Below are positions 44,763-57,179 of a stretch of 64,000 nt of DNA, in pieces. The notes under the pieces were generated by a model. It saw nothing but the letters and a program-made list of their open reading frames with translations, was not told where the DNA came from and ran no database searches. Positions within the stretch are counted from its first letter, which is position 1; each line of letters opens with the position of its first letter. Source of the DNA: Fallopia convolvulus (Eukaryota; Streptophyta; Magnoliopsida; Caryophyllales; Polygonaceae); NCBI GenBank assembly GCA_964016875.1, contig OZ024728.1, positions 23,993,328 through 24,057,327 on the forward strand. Reading direction: 5' to 3'. A program made the translations under genes and the position numbers.

Positions 44763-45147
44763 ATGAAGAAGCTGCGAAACAAAGAGATTTTGTTAGTGAT
44801 GATTCAGTCGAGGAGGCCGCTTGAGAGACAGAGTCTAGAATGAGAGAGAGCTACCTGGATCTTTACTCGGGTTGGTAGAGGCTTTGAGAGGAGAGTTTAT
44901 AGTTAGCAGGTTGCTTACCGATTCAATGTTTGCATGTGTTACTATTACTCCTTTCGATTCGTTTGTTTGACTGTTTGGGTGCTATGCTATGTGTTTTAGA
45001 CGTTTAATATTAATTTATTTTTTTTTTGTCGATAAATTCCGGTTCGAGGACGAACCCCTTTTAGGGGGAGAGGTTGTGAAACCTCGAGATATTTTTTTCA
45101 CTTCGTCATAAAAGTTTCGGGACGAAACTTTCTTAAGGGAGGCAATA
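44763..45147 (+). other. 3' internal region of element D with hairpins
   Basis: Holds GGTTCG-AGGA-CGAACC at 45041-45056 and AAGTTTCG-GGA-CGAAACTT at 45112-45130, followed by the purine run AAGGGAGGCAATA before the LTR. The same pair of hairpins stands in front of the 3' LTR of element C. Confidence 0.75.
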
Positions 45148-47241
45148 TATAATATCCGTGTTCTCTTTCCTTTAGGTCGGAGGACGAGTTTCTTGAAGTG
45201 CAAAAAAAAAAAAATATTGAGATTTCTCGACCTTCAAGTAACCCGTTTAAAGGAATGTTTTATTATATCACCCGTTCTAATAATCCGTTTGAAACATCCT
45301 AGATTACAAGTTAACTAAATAGCTACCAAGATAAGGTATATCTTTATGGATACTAGTTAATCCTAACTATTTAAATATATATTTGACTAAATAAATTATC
45401 CTAGATCCTATATATAATTAACCCTTTAACCCTATTTCTTTTGGGAAACGCCGTCCAAGCTCGTAATCATCTTCCTCTCTGTTCTTCGGTTGGAGAAGCC
45501 GACACTTCCTTATCTCGTGGTCGCGTGGTTCGCCGGGACACTTCATCGTCGTCTTCGTCCGTTTCAAGTCGAAGGAAGGTCCCGATCTTGGCCACCAGTC
45601 GATCCACTCCATTGTCGGCGTCGTTTTTTTTCCGCTTGTGGGCCAGCAGTCTGTCATCGACGAGTTTTGCGAAACTCGGCCTCGTAGTTCGGTGAGTCCC
45701 TGTTCCTCTGTTCCGGTTAGGTAGCGTCAGGGTCGGCCCTGGCGAGTGTGCTCGTTGGTTGGAACCAGTCGTTGTAAAGGAAGCATCGGCGGGTATTCCG
45801 ACTTGCACCCTCTCGCTGGCGCTGATTTGTTCTTCGTTGGGTCGTAAGGGTTCGGCCTCAATAGGTGGCCTTGAGGAAACGGTTTAGTTTTGTTAGGACT
45901 TGGGTTAAGATCGGTCAGGAGGTAGATGAGGGATAACGGCACGGAGGTGGTTTGTGGTGTGAGCTGGTTCTGATGCCGGAGCGTGAACCTGCCACCTAGT
46001 TTAATGTCAGGAGCTTGTTTTATAATCATAATTATATATATGCATGTATAGGTTTGAACAGGGACAAGTCTAATTCAATTTAACTTGGGTATGGGGTAGG
46101 TCGTGAATTTGCACACTTGGGTTATCAACGAAAGTGGGGATGGGTCTTCTGCCCAAAGTGTGGGTGTGAAAATGGTGGTTCATGAATTGATTTTTTTTTT
46201 CTGTTAAGTGGTGCGTGGGCTGGTGGTGTTAGTTAGCTAGTATTATTTGGTTTGATGCATATAAGTTAGAATTAAATATTAATTAATAGTTAGGATAGGA
46301 TTGATACTAGTTTGCAAGAATTACTAATGTTAACTTATGGCGGAGTTTGGTTCGGGGATAAAAGAATTGGTTAGCTATGGGTTAGTAGTATGGTTCGGAA
46401 CATGTTTAATATAATCTCACACTTTGGATTTCCTATTAGGTAATCGTTTTCGTTCGTGCTCTTAATTCCGTCTTCTTCAAAGGATCCCTAGTTTCGAGGT
46501 AAGTCATTTTTCGACTTGCTCGGTTCTTTTCTCCCTTGTTAGACTGCGTATCGATATTGTAGGACGGGTTTTGGGAATTAGTCCCGAATACCTTTTTAAA
46601 TTGTTTTGAGCTCCTTGTGTGTTGGGTGCGTTAATGATTTTAAATGTGTTTGATCGGAAATTATTTTGGAATGTTTTCTCTGTGTTGGTACCGTTTCCGA
46701 CACGGCCCATCGTAGCTGGTGTTGAGGAAGAGTTGGCTACTTTGACCCGTGTGACTGGAAAAATCGTACCCCTTCAAAATGAAAATTATTATCTGTGTGT
46801 TTTTGGCAAGCGCTCCAGTGGAGGCTTAGCCAGGGGTTAGAAGGGAGATTGCGAAGTGGAGTGGGAGGGCCTGCCTCTGCACTCGGCGCGGTGATGAGCG
46901 CCTTGGAAAACGGATTGTGGACAAATGAAGAATTGCATTGTTGTGTGATTGTGATTGTAAATGCGTATGTGACTTGTGTGACTGATATAACTAATTTAGG
47001 TATTGGCCTTTAAAGTTATGATTGCGATTGTGGATTTGTATGCTGACTCTAGAAATGATTTTAAAGCGTTCTGCAATTTCCGTATTCTTTCTAGCTTGGT
47101 AGATTAGACGCTGACCCTTCGGGGAATATTTTCCAGTTATAGGTATGTCACAGGAAACCGTGCAGGAGCCTTGGCCGGATGGTGGAGTGGATCGTTGACG
47201 CACGTGTCATTAGTTAGGGTTTTTGGGCGTGGTTCGGGATG

Positions 47242-47297
<56 letters not shown>

Positions 47298-47576
47298 GTT
47301 TCGTTGAATTATTTTAATTGTGAATTTTTAAGTGTTGTTTGGAATATTTTGAGGGAAAAGAGAAATTCGGGAAGGGTTACCTGGTAATTTTGTTTATGCA
47401 TTTGGGCATTCAAACATGTTTTATATTCATTTTTATAAATATGAAAGTTGGATGTTTTACTTGTTTTCTCGTCGTGCCCGCGTTGTAAGATCCTAAAGTG
47501 TAGTTGTCAACCTATTTAATAGTACCTAGTAAGGTCTATTTCTTAGTAGCGCCCCGTCGGAAGTCGGGGTGTTACA
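45148..47576 (+). repeat. 3' LTR of element D
   Basis: Same length as 38380-40808. The one difference noted is G to A near 45594. Followed by TSD GAGAT. Confidence 0.93.
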
Positions 47577-47581
47577 GAGAT

Positions 47582-48017
47582 AAACCCTAAGAAAGGTTTA
47601 TCTCGTCCTTGGGCTCAAAAACAATCGTGTGTATGCTTGCAATTGCAATTTCGAGAATCATCATCACCATCTTCCAACTTCATTCGAACTCCTTCTCTCT
47701 CACGATTTCTGATTTGTGTTTGTTTAAGTTGGTTTGTTGATTTAGTCAATTAGATTGTTCTAGTTGTGATTGTTAAGATCAAACTAGTTAATCAATTGGA
47801 TTTAGCGTTAGAGCCAATCCAATTGAACTATCAAAGTTGATTCCTTCAACCTATCCAATTCAGTTCGTCATTCATATACTCGAGTTCTTTGTTTCGTGTT
47901 CTTCAAGGCATCTAAAGTTGAAAGCTTTTGTAGGTTTGATTGATTACTGGCAAGATCGGGACTTGAGTGGGTCATATACGAGGTTTCTGAGGAGTCATCC
48001 GAGGCAATCACGTATCA
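47582..48017 (+). repeat. 3' LTR of element E, second part
   Basis: Continues the LTR interrupted at 38379, aligning with 34784-35221, and ends CACGTATCA before TSD AAGCC. Confidence 0.92.
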
Positions 48018-48022
48018 AAGCC

Positions 48023-48947
48023 AAGCCGGCGGGGGAAATGGGAGCAAGATACCAATTGTGTCGTCGATACCAGGAGCGAAATGGAGGCAAGAGGTAGGTA
48101 AGGCAAAAGAAATGGAGGGAGTTCGATCGGTCGTGGTCCCAAAACCCTAAAAGACAAGCTCAAAGAGCCTCATGAGATCGAGTTCGGTTGTGGGCCTGAA
48201 GACAAATAAGGCCCAATAAGGCTCATGAGCCCAATTTTTTTTGAAAGAGCCCGTTAATAGCGCCCAACGTTCAAGTCGTCTCCCACATTGATGACTCATG
48301 GCTATTTTCGTGGTTAAATTTGTGGGTAAAAAAAAGGTGATTCAGCAGCTCATTAAATGATCCATACCAACCTTCATTCAATAATCTACACCAACAATCG
48401 TACGAACTCGATCTCTTTAACCTAACTTTCTTCACATTCTCTTGCAATATCACTTTCATCACACTTTTCTCTCTTATTCCCTCCCATTTCAATTTGTCTC
48501 AAGTAAACAAAACACATGGAAACCAAGTTTCATTGATTTCTTCTTTTGAATCTGGTATATTCTTGTTCAAGTGGTCAATTTCTCTTCCATTGTTGGTGCA
48601 AGAAAGGTTCTTGCTTTTGGGAAATTTTTCAGAAGTAGCCACGAGAGTAGCCACGAAGTTGGGCATGAGTTCTTCATTTTGTTACTAATAGAGTGGGTCT
48701 TGAGGGTCGAAACCATTCTATCGTTTGCCTATCACTCGCAATTGCTTGAATCTGGTACGTGTGTTATGCTTATATTTATATTTTTTTAGAATAACAACAT
48801 ACATTGGTGATTGTAACCTATTTTGAGTACCAGAATATTCAGAATTAACCACAAAATTAGCCACCTGTTCTTTAATTCGTTCCTACTATTTTTCTTTTTT
48901 TTGATCTAGTAATTATTACTTATTTGAATATAGGTACCATTTATAAC
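48023..48947 (+). other. 5' region of CACTA F transposase gene
   Basis: No ORF. Contains AGCCACGA motifs at 48636-48657 like the subterminal repeats. An acceptor-like GAATATAG at 48926-48933 lies before the start codon, which suggests a spliced 5' leader. It also is the intergenic region shared with the divergent SANT-like gene. Confidence 0.5.
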
Positions 48948-51900
48948 ATGGACAATCGTGAGTGGATGTATGATATATGGCTTTCTAATGGTGAAGGTTT
49001 GAGAAGCGAATTTTTTGATGGTGTTGAAACATTCATTGAGTTTGCAATAGCTCAACCTAATTTCATGGATGGGGAGAAGATCAAATGTCCTTGTTTCCTT
49101 TGCAAGAATGACAAATTTCAAGATAAAGACATTGTTCGCCTTCATCTATTCAAAAAACGTTTTATTGACAGTTATTATTGGTGGACCGCACACGGAGAAT
49201 CACCTTTTGTCAACTCATCACCTCCCTTGGAAGACTTGAATCCTACTTCAAATCCCAATGATATGGATTTCTTTGGGATTGGGATGCATTTATTTGATAA
49301 CTTGAATCCTACTCAAAGAATCGTTTTTGATGCAGGGTGTCCAAGTTTTGTTCCACCTTCGTGGTTTGACCCTAACAATTATGTGAATGAGCCAAGTAGT
49401 AGTCGTCATGTAGAGTTTGAAAACCCTGTTCATGAAGAAGAAATTAACATGGACCAACCGATCAACCATGTTCAAGAAGAAGAAATTATCATGGAACAAC
49501 CGATCAACCATGTTCATGAGGAAATGTCCTTCTTATCTGAGCGCTTCAATGATGTTTTGAGGGCAGCAGATCAACCATTATATGACGGTTCTCATGTCTC
49601 ACAGTTAGCTGCAGTTGGTTCTTTTATGGAGTTAAAGACCAAATACAATATGTCACAGGCTGGATATAGTGCATTACTCCAAAAATTCAATGATGTATTG
49701 CCAAAACACAACAACTTTCCAAAAAGTTTCTATGAATAGAAGAGGTTGACTAAAGAGTTGGGGTTGCCCCAACAAAAGATACACCTTTGCCCCCAAGGTT
49801 GTATGTTGTTTTGGAAGGATGACGTTGATGCCACTGAGTGTAAGTTTTGCAATAGTCCAAGGTATCGACCTTGTTTGTCTCAAAAAGGAAAGTCAATACC
49901 TAATAAGGTGTTGCGGTACTTGCCATTGATCCCATGTTTGCAGCGATTGTATGCTATGGAGGAAACAACTTCAAAGATGCGTTGGCATGCTGAACACCAA
50001 ACAGATGAAGGGTATATGAGTAACCCATCAGATGTTAAGGCTTGGAAGCATTTTGATAGAACCTTTCCAAGGTTTGCATCAGATATTTGTAATGTGAGAT
50101 TATGTTTGTGTTCAGATGGATTTTCCCCATTTGGTAAGTTTGGCAAGACTTATTCGACTTAGCCAGTGATTGTCACCCCCTACAACCTACCTCTAGATAT
50201 GTGCATGAAAGCTCCTTATTTGTTCTTAAGTACCATTGTTCCAGGTCCACAGAATCCAAAGAAGCTAATAAATATTTGTATGCAACCATTGATTGATGAG
50301 CTGCTTTTGTTGTGGAGAGAGGGTATGCCAACATTTGATGTTTCTACTGGAAAAAATTTAGGATGCGTGCAGCTCTTATGTGGACAGTGAATGATTTCCC
50401 TGCGTATGGCATGTTATCTGGGTGGAGTACTGCTGGTATTTATTCTTGTCCTCATTGCATGGAGAACACAAAAGCCTTTCGTTTACAAAATGGACGGAAG
50501 GCTTCATGGTTTGATTGTCATCGGTGCTTGTTGGAATTAGCTCACCCATTCAAGAACAATAGGAGAAACTTTTACAAAGGGAGAACTGAGGATGATCCTC
50601 CTATTCTGTATTTATCAAGTTAAGAGATGTGGGAACGTGTTCAAGGTTTGCCGACCGCCATGGAGTCTCCACGTGAATATCCAGATGGCTATGGTGTAAC
50701 TCATAAGTTCACAAAGAAAAGCATTTTCTGGATGCTTCCTTATTGGAAGCATAATTTGCTTCGACACAACCTTGATGTCATGCATATTGAGAAAAATGTG
50801 TTTGAGAACTTGATTAACACTGTAATGGATGTTAAGGGGAAGACAAAAGACAACATCAGCTCGAGGAAGGACTTGCGCGTATATTGTAATCGCCCAGAGC
50901 TTCAGGTGGAAGATAACCATAAGGGCCCTAAACCAAAAGCAGTGTATGCATTAGATAGAGATAAAAAGACAACCTTGATTAATTGGTTAAGGCGCTTGAG
51001 ATTTCCGGATGGGTATGTCTCCAATATTGGTCGATGTGCGCAATTGCAAGAGGGTAGACTAATCGGAATGAAAAGTCATGATTGTCATGTGTTCATGCAA
51101 AGACTTCTACCAATTGCTTTCAAGGAACTTCTACCCGTGGGTGTGTGGGGGCCATTGACAGAATTGAGCTTATTTTTCCAATCATTATGTTCATCCACAC
51201 TTAAGATGAAATGTGTTGAGGATTTAGAACGTGCCGCACCTCTTATATTGTGCCAGTTGGAAAGGATATTTCCAGCATCTTTCTTTGATTGTATGGAGCA
51301 TCTCATTGTACATTTAGCATATGAGGCAAAATTAGGGGGTCCAGTACAATACCGATGGATGTATCCACATGAGCGCTTCTTATTCAAGTTGAAAGGGAAC
51401 ATGATGAATCCACAAAAGGTGGAGGCATCCATAGCGGAATCATATTTGTTTGAGGAGATAACGACATTCACTCGACATTATCCCCAGCCTCAAGACTTGT
51501 ATAAGAGAAAGAAAACTACCATGGAGGAGGAAACCAATGACACTCATCCTCAAATTTCCATTTTCAACCATCCAGGACGTGCAAGCGGAAAATGTAAGGT
51601 TGTATGGATGACCAAGGGGAGAGATTTTCACGTGGCATGGACGTATATCCTACTTAATTGTAGAGAGGTTGACTCTTACGTCGAGTAAGTGACTTTAACT
51701 TATAATATATAAATACATGTCAATCCGATTAATATTCCACTTTTAATTGTTGTTCATTTTCACATGCAAGGAGTTTCAAAATACGGTAGGACAAGGAGAT
51801 CCGACTGCTATTGCCAATTGCTTTTGTGATTGGTTTCATGATTATGTAAGTTTAAATGCACATTGAATATCTTTGGGATGTTATTATGCATTACATATAT

Positions 51901-52676
51901 ATACATATAAAAGTTTCATTAACAACATTACAGGTTTTGAATAGAAAAGTCCTACACCCCCCGGAAGAGGATCATGTGTTGATACATAGTTTGGCTTGGG
52001 GCCCATCCAAAAAGGTTGTGTCATGGCCCGTATATTTCATCAATGGTTATAAATTTGAAACTTTGGAACGTGGTGAAGGCAAATTAACCATGAATAGTGG
52101 TGTGTGTGTGTACAAGCTTCCAACGGTGATACACAATCTGATTTCTTCGGGTTAATAGAACAAATTTTTGAGTTTGAGTTCATCGGATTGCCATGTAAGA
52201 AGATTGTCATTTTCAAGTGTTTGTGGTTTGACCCTAATGCGAGAGGGACAAAAGTCCATCTAGAATACCATTTTCAGGAGATTAATGTGAAGAGGCGATA
52301 TAACAACCATGATCCTTTTGTCTTTGCGCAACAATGCATCCAAGTTTACTACGTAGACTTCCCCGGCGCACCCCGAAGCCGTGCAGATTGGAGATATGTG
52401 TGTAAGACAAAGCTTCGAGCTAGAGTTGAGCAACAATGGACAAAGAGAAAGGAGGACGAGCCAAATGATTTAGATCCATTACAACCAGAGTAATTTGAGA
52501 TTAATGGATTTGCAGGGTCGTCAATTCACTCATTACCGTTACATCTTAATGATCCACTTTCTCAGCATGAAGAAGCATACGATGTTCAAAGCGACGAGGA
52601 TAACTCGGACATTGTAAATGATGACGAAGAAGATGATTTTTCTTTAGATTCAAGTTCCGAAAATTATGAGTGGTAA
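48948..52676 (+). pseudogene. CACTA F TnpD-type transposase (Transposase_21), broken
   Basis: ATG 48948 (MDNREWMYDIW). Domains in order: transposase-associated Cys domain (KCPCFLCKN), Transposase_21 core (HLCPQGCMLFW; WHAEHQTDEG; PVIVTPYNLPL; MRAALMWTVNDFPAYGMLSG; CPHCME; HNLDVMHIEKNV), DUF4218 (LPVGVWGPLTEL; GGPVQYRWMYPHERFL), and after introns near 51688-51767 and 51846-51931 DUF4216 (VLNRKVLHPPEE; FECIG-like EFEFIGLPCKK; IQVYYVDFPG). Stops interrupt it at 49737, 50160 (a conserved Trp codon), 50621 and 52491. There is a 1-base loss near 50370 and a frame change in a GT run near 52100. The family cuts both transposon ends; this copy cannot. Confidence 0.9.
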
Positions 52677-54008
52677 TTCATCTTATCATAGTTTCATTTA
52701 TTTTATATCAACGTCATTATCCTTTTGCAAAATATGTTTTGCAATTTAACTTCTACCAATTTTATTTTTCTATTAGGAGTGAAAATTATACTAGAATGGA
52801 AAATTCATCTAGGAGGGAAAGTTCATCTAAGGAGGGATCGAAGGGAAAGTTCATTAAGGAGGGAAAGTTTATCTCGGTTGAAATTAAGGAGGGAAAATTA
52901 TTTGGGAGATTGGCGGGCTAGATATTTGACTAGAGGGAAAATTTGAGTGAGTTTGGGCCCAAAATACACCCAATCCCATCACTTTTCTCTCATTTGATTG
53001 GAAGCACTCTTGCTAACCCTGTTCCTTTCCTCTCATGTGCGCCTCACTCTTTCCAAACGCCTCCCTATCCCTCTCTTTGGTTCACTGCCGCGTTCGAGCT
53101 CTCTCTCGTGAACAAGGATTTGGATAGAGCTCAAGGGATCTGATTTTGGTTAGAGCACGACAAAGGATTTGGTTAGAGATCAAGAAGGATCTGGTTCGAG
53201 ATCTCTCAGGTTCTCTCTCCCTCCCTTGATTGCAATCGGTTCTTTGGTTTAGTTTGGTTCTAGATCTGATTTTGCGTCCACCCACTCTCTAACCCTTGAT
53301 GTATGTTATTGGGCTGGAATTTTGAGATTGAATGGTGATGTTGCTTCTCCTTGAACTCGATTTGGAGGGTTTAATTTGTTGGTGTGTGGCTATTACAATA
53401 AATTTTGAGATTGAATGGTGATTTTGCTTCTCCTTGTGTGAAATAGCTTCTCTTTGAACTCGATTTAGAGACTTCTACCAATTTGCATGTCTTTCTTCTT
53501 GCCTCTCCTTGCTTGTCTTTCATTTTTTAGACTCAGGGTTTAATTTGTTGGTGTGTGTCTATTACAACAGATTTTCATGCTTTAGGGTTCGAAATGGTGT
53601 TGCTTGTCTTGCATGTGCTCAACTCATATGAAATTGGTGTTGCTTGTCTTGCTTCTCCTTGCTTGTCTTTGCTTCTCCTTGCTTCTTCTTGCTTCTCCTT
53701 ATGTGTCATTCATTTTTAGTTTCATGATTAATTTGTTGGTGTGTGTCTATTACAACAGATTTCCATGCTTTATGGTTCGAAATGGTGTTGCTTGTCTTGC
53801 ATGTGCTCAACTCATTTGCTCAACACATATGAAATTGGTGTTGCTTGTCTTGATTCTCCTTGCTTGTCTTTGCTTCTCCTTGCTTCTTCTTGCTTCTCCT
53901 TGTTTGTCATTCATTTTTTAGTTTCATGATTAATTTGTTGGTTTGTGGCTATTAAAACAACTTTGGTTGTTGTTTTTGGTATGTTGTTTTGCAAGGTTTG
54001 GTTGAATC
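52677..54008 (+). other. Region between TnpD and TnpA of CACTA F, with a tandem duplication
   Basis: Short AGGGAAAGTT-type repeats at 52795-52900, then a pyrimidine-rich promoter-like part (52970-53300). A duplicated segment of about 190 bp has copies near 53576-53762 and 53763-53955, each containing GAAATGGTGTTGCTTGTC and many CTTGCTTCTCCTT units. ORFs here are repeat shadows. Confidence 0.7.
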
Positions 54009-56838
54009 ATGTGTCACCTTAGAAGCACAGCACGAGGACGAGCCCAAAATCTCAATTGCAACTTCGCTCGTGCTCCTCGTACTTCTTCAGAGAAGCTTCT
54101 TCAAAGTCCTAAGAGACCTCCTCGGTTACAACCAACCCTCCCGGTTCGTAGTAGTCCAAGATTTAAAAAAGTTGCCCACCAACAAGTTGCTCCACAACAT
54201 GTCATCCCTTCTCCAATCCAAGTTCCTCGTGCTCCAAGCACTTCTTTGAAGAAAACCAAGCCTAATCTTACTCTAGCATCTTCTTCACAACAAGTTCTTG
54301 ACCCTTCAAGAACTCCTAGCCCTAGCAATAGTCCAACACTTCGTCCACAACAATTTCTCTCTAAGGAAAGGGTTCCTTCAAGAAATCCCAGCCCTAAGCT
54401 CACGCAAGCACCTCATTCACAACAAGTTCTCTCTAAGGAAAGGGTTCCTTCAAGAAATCCCAGCCCTAAGCTCACTCAAGAACCTCATTCACAACAAGTT
54501 CTCTCAAATCCAAGAGCTCTTGCAAACAATCCCAGCCCTACTCCCATTCTCACACCCTCACAAGTGAATGAAGCAAACAATGAGGCATACATAGAAGAGG
54601 GATTCGAAGAAGACAATGCACAAGTTGATAAAGACTACGGTGAAGAAGTGGAGGAAGAGCACGAGGAAGAGCACGAGGAAGAGCTTGAGGAAGAGCTTGA
54701 GGACGACCATGAGGAAGAGCTTGAGGAAGATGATGAGGAAGATGAAGAACAAGTGGAAGGTGAAGATGACGAAGAAGATGAAGAGTCTACTCAACCAAAG
54801 CTGCTTATATGGATTAAAAGAGACGGAATCCGATCGGTAACCTTTCAAACTTTTTTTTATTAATGTGATTTACATTGTAAATTTACTAATTATTTCCATT
54901 TCTTTGTAGTGATTTTGAACCACGCAAAGTTGCCTACTCCAAGACGAAGGAAATCGTGCATGGCCAGTACAATGGTCCATGGACAAGTATTTCTAAATTG
55001 TCGGGGCCAGTTAAGACGTTGTGGTTTGAAGAGTTTAAGGTGATGTCGCTGTTTTTTACATTTACTAATTCTATACATGAGTATTTCTATACATGTTGCT
55101 AAGATCAGCTTTAAGTTCATGTTGTTGTTTTTTTAAACAAATTCATGTTGCTTTTTTTTTGTTTAAGTACCAATGTAAGGTTGTTGTTTTTTAAAGAACC
55201 ATTGATGGATCTGTTTTTTCAAGTACCATTTGTTAGAAATGGTTGTTATAAATGAACTGCATTTTTAAATACCGTTTGATGTTGCTATTTTTGTTGGATT
55301 GCTAGACCTTGCTTCAATATGAGTGTCTTTTTTTTGTAAACAATGCATAATTTTTTTATATTGGAGGGAATCTGATGAACTGATGCAAAAGGTCTTTTTA
55401 CACCAAGCCGGAAAACACATCACCAATGTCTTTAAGAAGCATCGTGAAAACAAGACCAAACCTTTCTTTGTTTCCGAGAAGAATTGGGAGAGAATGAACA
55501 CCGGAAAACGGATCCCAATTATGTTAGACAAGCTGAGGTGAATGCGTAAAATCGGTCATCAAAGAGGTCATTAGAGGCTGGAAATTATCGAGGAGGTTCT
55601 CGAAAGTTTACCAAATGGATGGAAGTTATGGTAAGTACATTCACTTTTCAAAATTTAAGTAAAAATCTATTTGTTGTTTAAAAATAAGTATATATTTAAC
55701 TTGACTTTACTCTTTTTTTTTGCAAGGAAAAGGAGTCTGGGAGCATGTCGCTTATTTCTGAGGTGGTCAAAAAGTTGTGGTCAAAGGAGGATGGGACTGG
55801 ACTAGGGGAACGACCAACTGCAATCATTGTAAGTATATTCAACTATTTTGTTCTTTTTGTGCTTATGGTTTTGGATTCATGTTTGATTGAATTTGAGTTC
55901 TTTTTGTATGATATTATGTGATTTTGATTGTTGATGTGTACAAAGATATAGCTACTTTAAATAGGAAATTAAATTCAAGTATTTTGCATGTTCAAAATAC
56001 AGACAAATGAATCAATACACATGAACCTCCTAGATGAATTTTGTGCTTATGGTTCTCCCCCCCCCCCCCCCCCCTTGATGGCTCTCCCTCTTTGGCTTTG
56101 TTTGGTTCTTCTCCTCTCTATGTTATTTGTTTTGGAATTTTGAGATTGACAACTTGAAATTTGGTTCGAGATGTGTGCTTGAGAACTTGAATGGTGATGA
56201 TCTGGATTTGTTGATATTTAGGGTTCTCTTTTGCTTCTCCTTATGTGAATTTGCATCTCTTTGGTTCCTTGTGAATCAATAGACATGAAAACTTCAATTT
56301 CCATTTGCTAAATCCCATAAAAAAATATGCACCAGTGCACAGACTCTTGCAATTGCTGTTTTTGTTGATGTTGCTGTTTGGTGAATTTGCTTCATGGTTT
56401 TGCATTGATATGCACCAGTCCTCATTATTCTTGCTTCATGTTTTTGCATTGATATGCACCAATACCTATTATTCTTGCTTCATGTTTTTGTTGCTGTTTT
56501 GCATTGTTTTTAGGCTGAATTTGAACGCCTTGTGGCTGCTGAGCATGGGGATGGACCAATCTCAAGTGCTAGGGCGGCCGAGCTATGGATTAAAGCTTGT
56601 GACGGCTTTGCTAGTCGTAGGATTTTTGCATTGGCTGATGAAGGTGTCGCTCTCTTTCGCACGGGGAAGCTTGAATCTAGGACTCCTTCCCGCTCCTCCA
56701 GCCTTTTCCACACCCATCAAGTTGTTGAGCCTCTAAAGGATGAGATCAAGGAGATGTGAGAGGAGATGAAGACTCTTCAAACTCAAAATGTGAAAATTCA
56801 AACCCAGAACAAGGCACTCAAAGGTATGCTTGAGTAGT
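54009..56838 (+). pseudogene. CACTA F TnpA-type protein (Transposase_24), broken
   Basis: ATG 54009. Exon 1 (to about 54835) is basic and Pro/Ser-rich, with a duplicated LSKERVPSRNPSPKLTQ unit, then a long Glu/Asp tract. Exon 2 (about 54909-55035) reads GPWTSISKLSGPVKTLW. Exon 3 (about 55355-55621) reads FLHQAGKHITNVFKKHREN and KPFFVSEKNW, then changes frame near 55495 and meets a TAA near 55545. Its tail SLEAGNYRGGSRKFTKWMEVM fits the H-GGS-F pattern of Transposase_24. Exon 4 is 55726-55829. Exon 5 (from 56513) has LWIKACDGFASRRIFALADE, a TGA at 56757 and a coiled-coil tail. The family binds subterminal repeats. Confidence 0.8.
56057..56074 (+). repeat. Homopolymer run of 18 C
   Basis: A C-tract in an intron of the TnpA-type gene. 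Unusual in this AT-rich context and prone to sequencing or assembly error. Confidence 0.9.
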
Positions 56839-57179
56839 TGTTTAAACACATTGGAGGCAACATGGATAATGTCACTTCTTGACTTTCTTTCAACACTCTC
56901 TGAATTGTCTGGATATTGTGGTGTTTTTGGATGGTTTGTTTGGCTGGATATTTTGGATGGTTGTTGTGTGGATATTTGGATGGTTGTTGCATGTGTGGAT
57001 ATTTTGGATGGTTGTTGGTTTTTATTGAAAGGTTGTAGTGCTAATGCAATTAGCATATATTAGCATGTTTTAGCTAATTGTATTATGATAATGCAATTAG
57101 CATATATAAGTAGGTTTATGGTGCATTATCATAATGCAATTAGTGCATATATTATGACATATTTCGTAATTTTTTTATT

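Larger units (their letters stand above)
38380..47576 (+). mobile_element. Element D: young Tekay-like Ty3 element without functional genes
   Basis: 9.2 kb with two 2429-bp LTRs (38380-40808, 45148-47576), at a constant offset of 6768 bases and differing by one base that I could find. TSD GAGAT is at 38375-38379 and 47577-47581. The first two LTR bases are TA instead of TG in both copies. The interior (4.3 kb) has a primer-binding site, about 3 kb without recognisable coding sequence, a damaged integrase/pol tail, hairpins and a polypurine tract. There is no gag, protease or reverse transcriptase. Confidence 0.93.
34011..48017 (+). mobile_element. Element E: gag-only LTR retrotransposon (TR-GAG type), split by element D
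   Basis: LTRs at 34011-35221 and 37606-38379 plus 47582-48017, with TSD AAGCC at 34006-34010 and 48018-48022. The 3' LTR is interrupted by element D. Without D the element is about 4.8 kb: two 1.21-kb LTRs and a 2.4-kb interior with a primer-binding site, one gag-like ORF and a polypurine tract, and no pol. LTRs differ at about 30 sites by eye, near 2.5 percent. This structure matches terminal-repeat retrotransposons with a gag domain. Confidence 0.9.

Noticed and set aside
54558..54848. Hydrophobic minus-strand ORF of 96 codons resembling a membrane protein
   Set aside because: Antisense of the Glu/Asp-rich tract of the TnpA-type gene; reversed acidic codons give Leu/Phe runs.
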